The notes below the pieces were generated by a model. That model had not been told where the DNA came from, did no database searches, and saw only the letters and a list, made by a program, of their open reading frames with translations. From Silene noctiflora (taxonomy: Eukaryota > Streptophyta > Magnoliopsida > Caryophyllales > Caryophyllaceae): a stretch of DNA of 20,107 bases. Numbering within the stretch: position 1 is the stretch's first letter; each line of letters starts with the position of its first letter. Of the stretch, positions 19,065-20,107 are shown in pieces. The position numbers and the translations under genes are program-made. The stretch is from positions 37,973-58,079 of the forward strand of contig VHZZ01008011.1 of NCBI GenBank assembly GCA_009801015.1. The letters are read 5' to 3'.

Positions 19065-19949
19065 ACAACCCGATGACGACACCGCAGCACCGTCCACCAA
19101 AACAGCCGGACCGCAGCCCGTAAAAAGGTACTCCGGACACATCGGTGGTATCGGGCCCGAGAACGACTCGGATCCCCTGCCAGACGACGTGACTTAACCT
19201 CAAGTGTCCCTCCATAACTCAATCCATTAATGTGCACATCCCTCTTGAAGCGGGAAGCTCCAAGAGGCGACCTAAGCGGAAGACGGTCTCCCAACCGCTT
19301 TCCGTCTCCAATACAATCACAACACCACCGCCACCAATCACCAACAAGAACATGAGACACATGAATGGAATTATAACACGATCCCGATTACAATCCCTTG
19401 ATCCGACACATTACCAACATACCATGATTTAACCATGTACCCAAGAGTATAATTCTCAAGTCAACACAACCAATGCCATATGAGACACTATTCCGACTCA
19501 TACACAACTCGACATCAACCTCAATTACCATGTGAAAGCAAGACCACTAATATCGTAGAATATAATGATAAATGCATACAAAACTCATATACAATATCCA
19601 AACCGAGTAGGATTAACCTACCTTTTAGCATTCTTCACAAGCTAGTCCAAGGCAACAAGAATCCATCTCATAAAACCATCTCATCCTACACTAATCATAT
19701 AATAACTATCACAAATGATCCTACACTATAATACAATACAAAACCCCTTATTCCCACCCAATAATTACCCAAATACTAACAACAATTACTAATTAAACAA
19801 CCTAATTTAAAACCCCCAAAATCTATGGTTCATAAGACTAGAATAGGGTAGATCTTACTTACATAGGTGGAAGGAATGATAGGTAGGTGAGTAATCCTTT
19901 AAAGCAAGCTTGAATCCCATATGAATGTGTTTATAACGGTTTTAGAGAG

Positions 19950-20032
19950 TGATGAGGTGTCGCAGCCCTATCAAAAATACTCTAGGTACAACAAATGAAT
20001 GTAGTAAAAAGCGGTCGAATTCCACAGAGACG
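19950..20032 (-). other. Repeat phrase resembling plant LTR/leader sequence
   Basis: On the - strand, GTCTCTGTGGAATTCGACCGC... followed by GGGCTGCGACACCTCA resembles a phrase I recall near LTR ends of some plant Gypsy elements (Athila/Tat type). No primer-binding site follows. It suggests a second element fragment at the window edge; weak. Confidence 0.25.
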
Positions 20033-20107
20033 TAACGTTTTTCTATGCTAATGTTTGGGTAGTCTTTCTATCTTAGGTCACAAGTTGTTAATTGATTGGG
20101 GTGAATG

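Larger units (their letters stand above)
18574..20107 (-). mobile_element. Gypsy-type LTR sequence, 3' end of the LTR at 18574, extends right
   Basis: The + strand starts TGTAACCCCCCGATTATCCGG, the inverted form of the GGGGTGTTACA ending common to plant Ty3/Gypsy (Tekay-like) LTRs. On the - strand an AATAAA (18665-18670) lies about 90 bases before this end, where an R-region poly(A) signal should be. GC-rich non-coding sequence follows with no gag or pol. A GATTATC/GATAATC hairpin sits at 18585-18605. The LTR's other end is not identified; sequence beyond about 19400 could be LTR or another element. ORFs here (for example minus-strand 18944-19360) show no protein family. Confidence 0.55.

Noticed and set aside
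18944-19360. 138-residue minus-strand ORF and overlapping frames
   Set aside because: They lie in GC-rich LTR sequence with a tandem repeat and show no domain; long frames are expected from the composition.

Overview
This is plant nuclear DNA, most likely from a eudicot. The evidence is one protein-coding gene split by twelve GT-AG introns, AT-rich flanks, CT/AT microsatellites, and a dense set of plant-type transposon relics (MITEs, Helitron-like, SINE-like and LTR sequences). The species cannot be fixed from the window.

Centre (about 6.8-15.1 kb): one complete gene on the + strand. Splicing 13 coding exons between 7498 and 14718 gives a 1051-residue class-A (activator) AUXIN RESPONSE FACTOR of the ARF7/ARF19 type. 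It has a B3 DNA-binding domain inside the dimerisation domain, a very glutamine-rich middle region with an unbroken 21-Gln run, and a C-terminal PB1 domain with both interaction faces. The leader is long, pyrimidine-rich and free of ATG until four upstream ATGs cluster 94-118 bases before the start codon. The proximal 3' UTR carries a strong predicted hairpin. Leaving intron 11 unspliced would add five residues and a stop, removing PB1.

Left flank (1-6.7 kb): no gene. It holds a CT/AT microsatellite, a Helitron-like element on the - strand that was later hit by a 503-bp Mutator-like MITE with 85-bp terminal inverted repeats and a 9-bp target duplication, two related hAT-like relics, a tRNA-derived SINE-like stretch, Stowaway-like elements, and a PIF/Harbinger-like MITE with TAA target duplications.

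Right flank (15.1-20.1 kb): no gene. It is a run of elements: a CCCGA-rich hAT-like MITE, a second Helitron-like copy in the opposite orientation, a 929-bp foldback element with ~190-bp inverted repeats, another MITE, a 34-bp tandem duplication, a probable solo Copia-type LTR, and the end of a Gypsy-type LTR that runs on towards or past the window edge.

The main findings are structural. The two inverted Helitron-like copies bracket the ARF gene, and one serves as the empty site that dates and delimits the MITE insertion in the other. Several features of the ARF transcript (uORF cluster, retainable intron before PB1, 3' hairpin, polyQ) could tune dosage and activity. I found no evidence for a wholly new coding system; the gene belongs to a known family.
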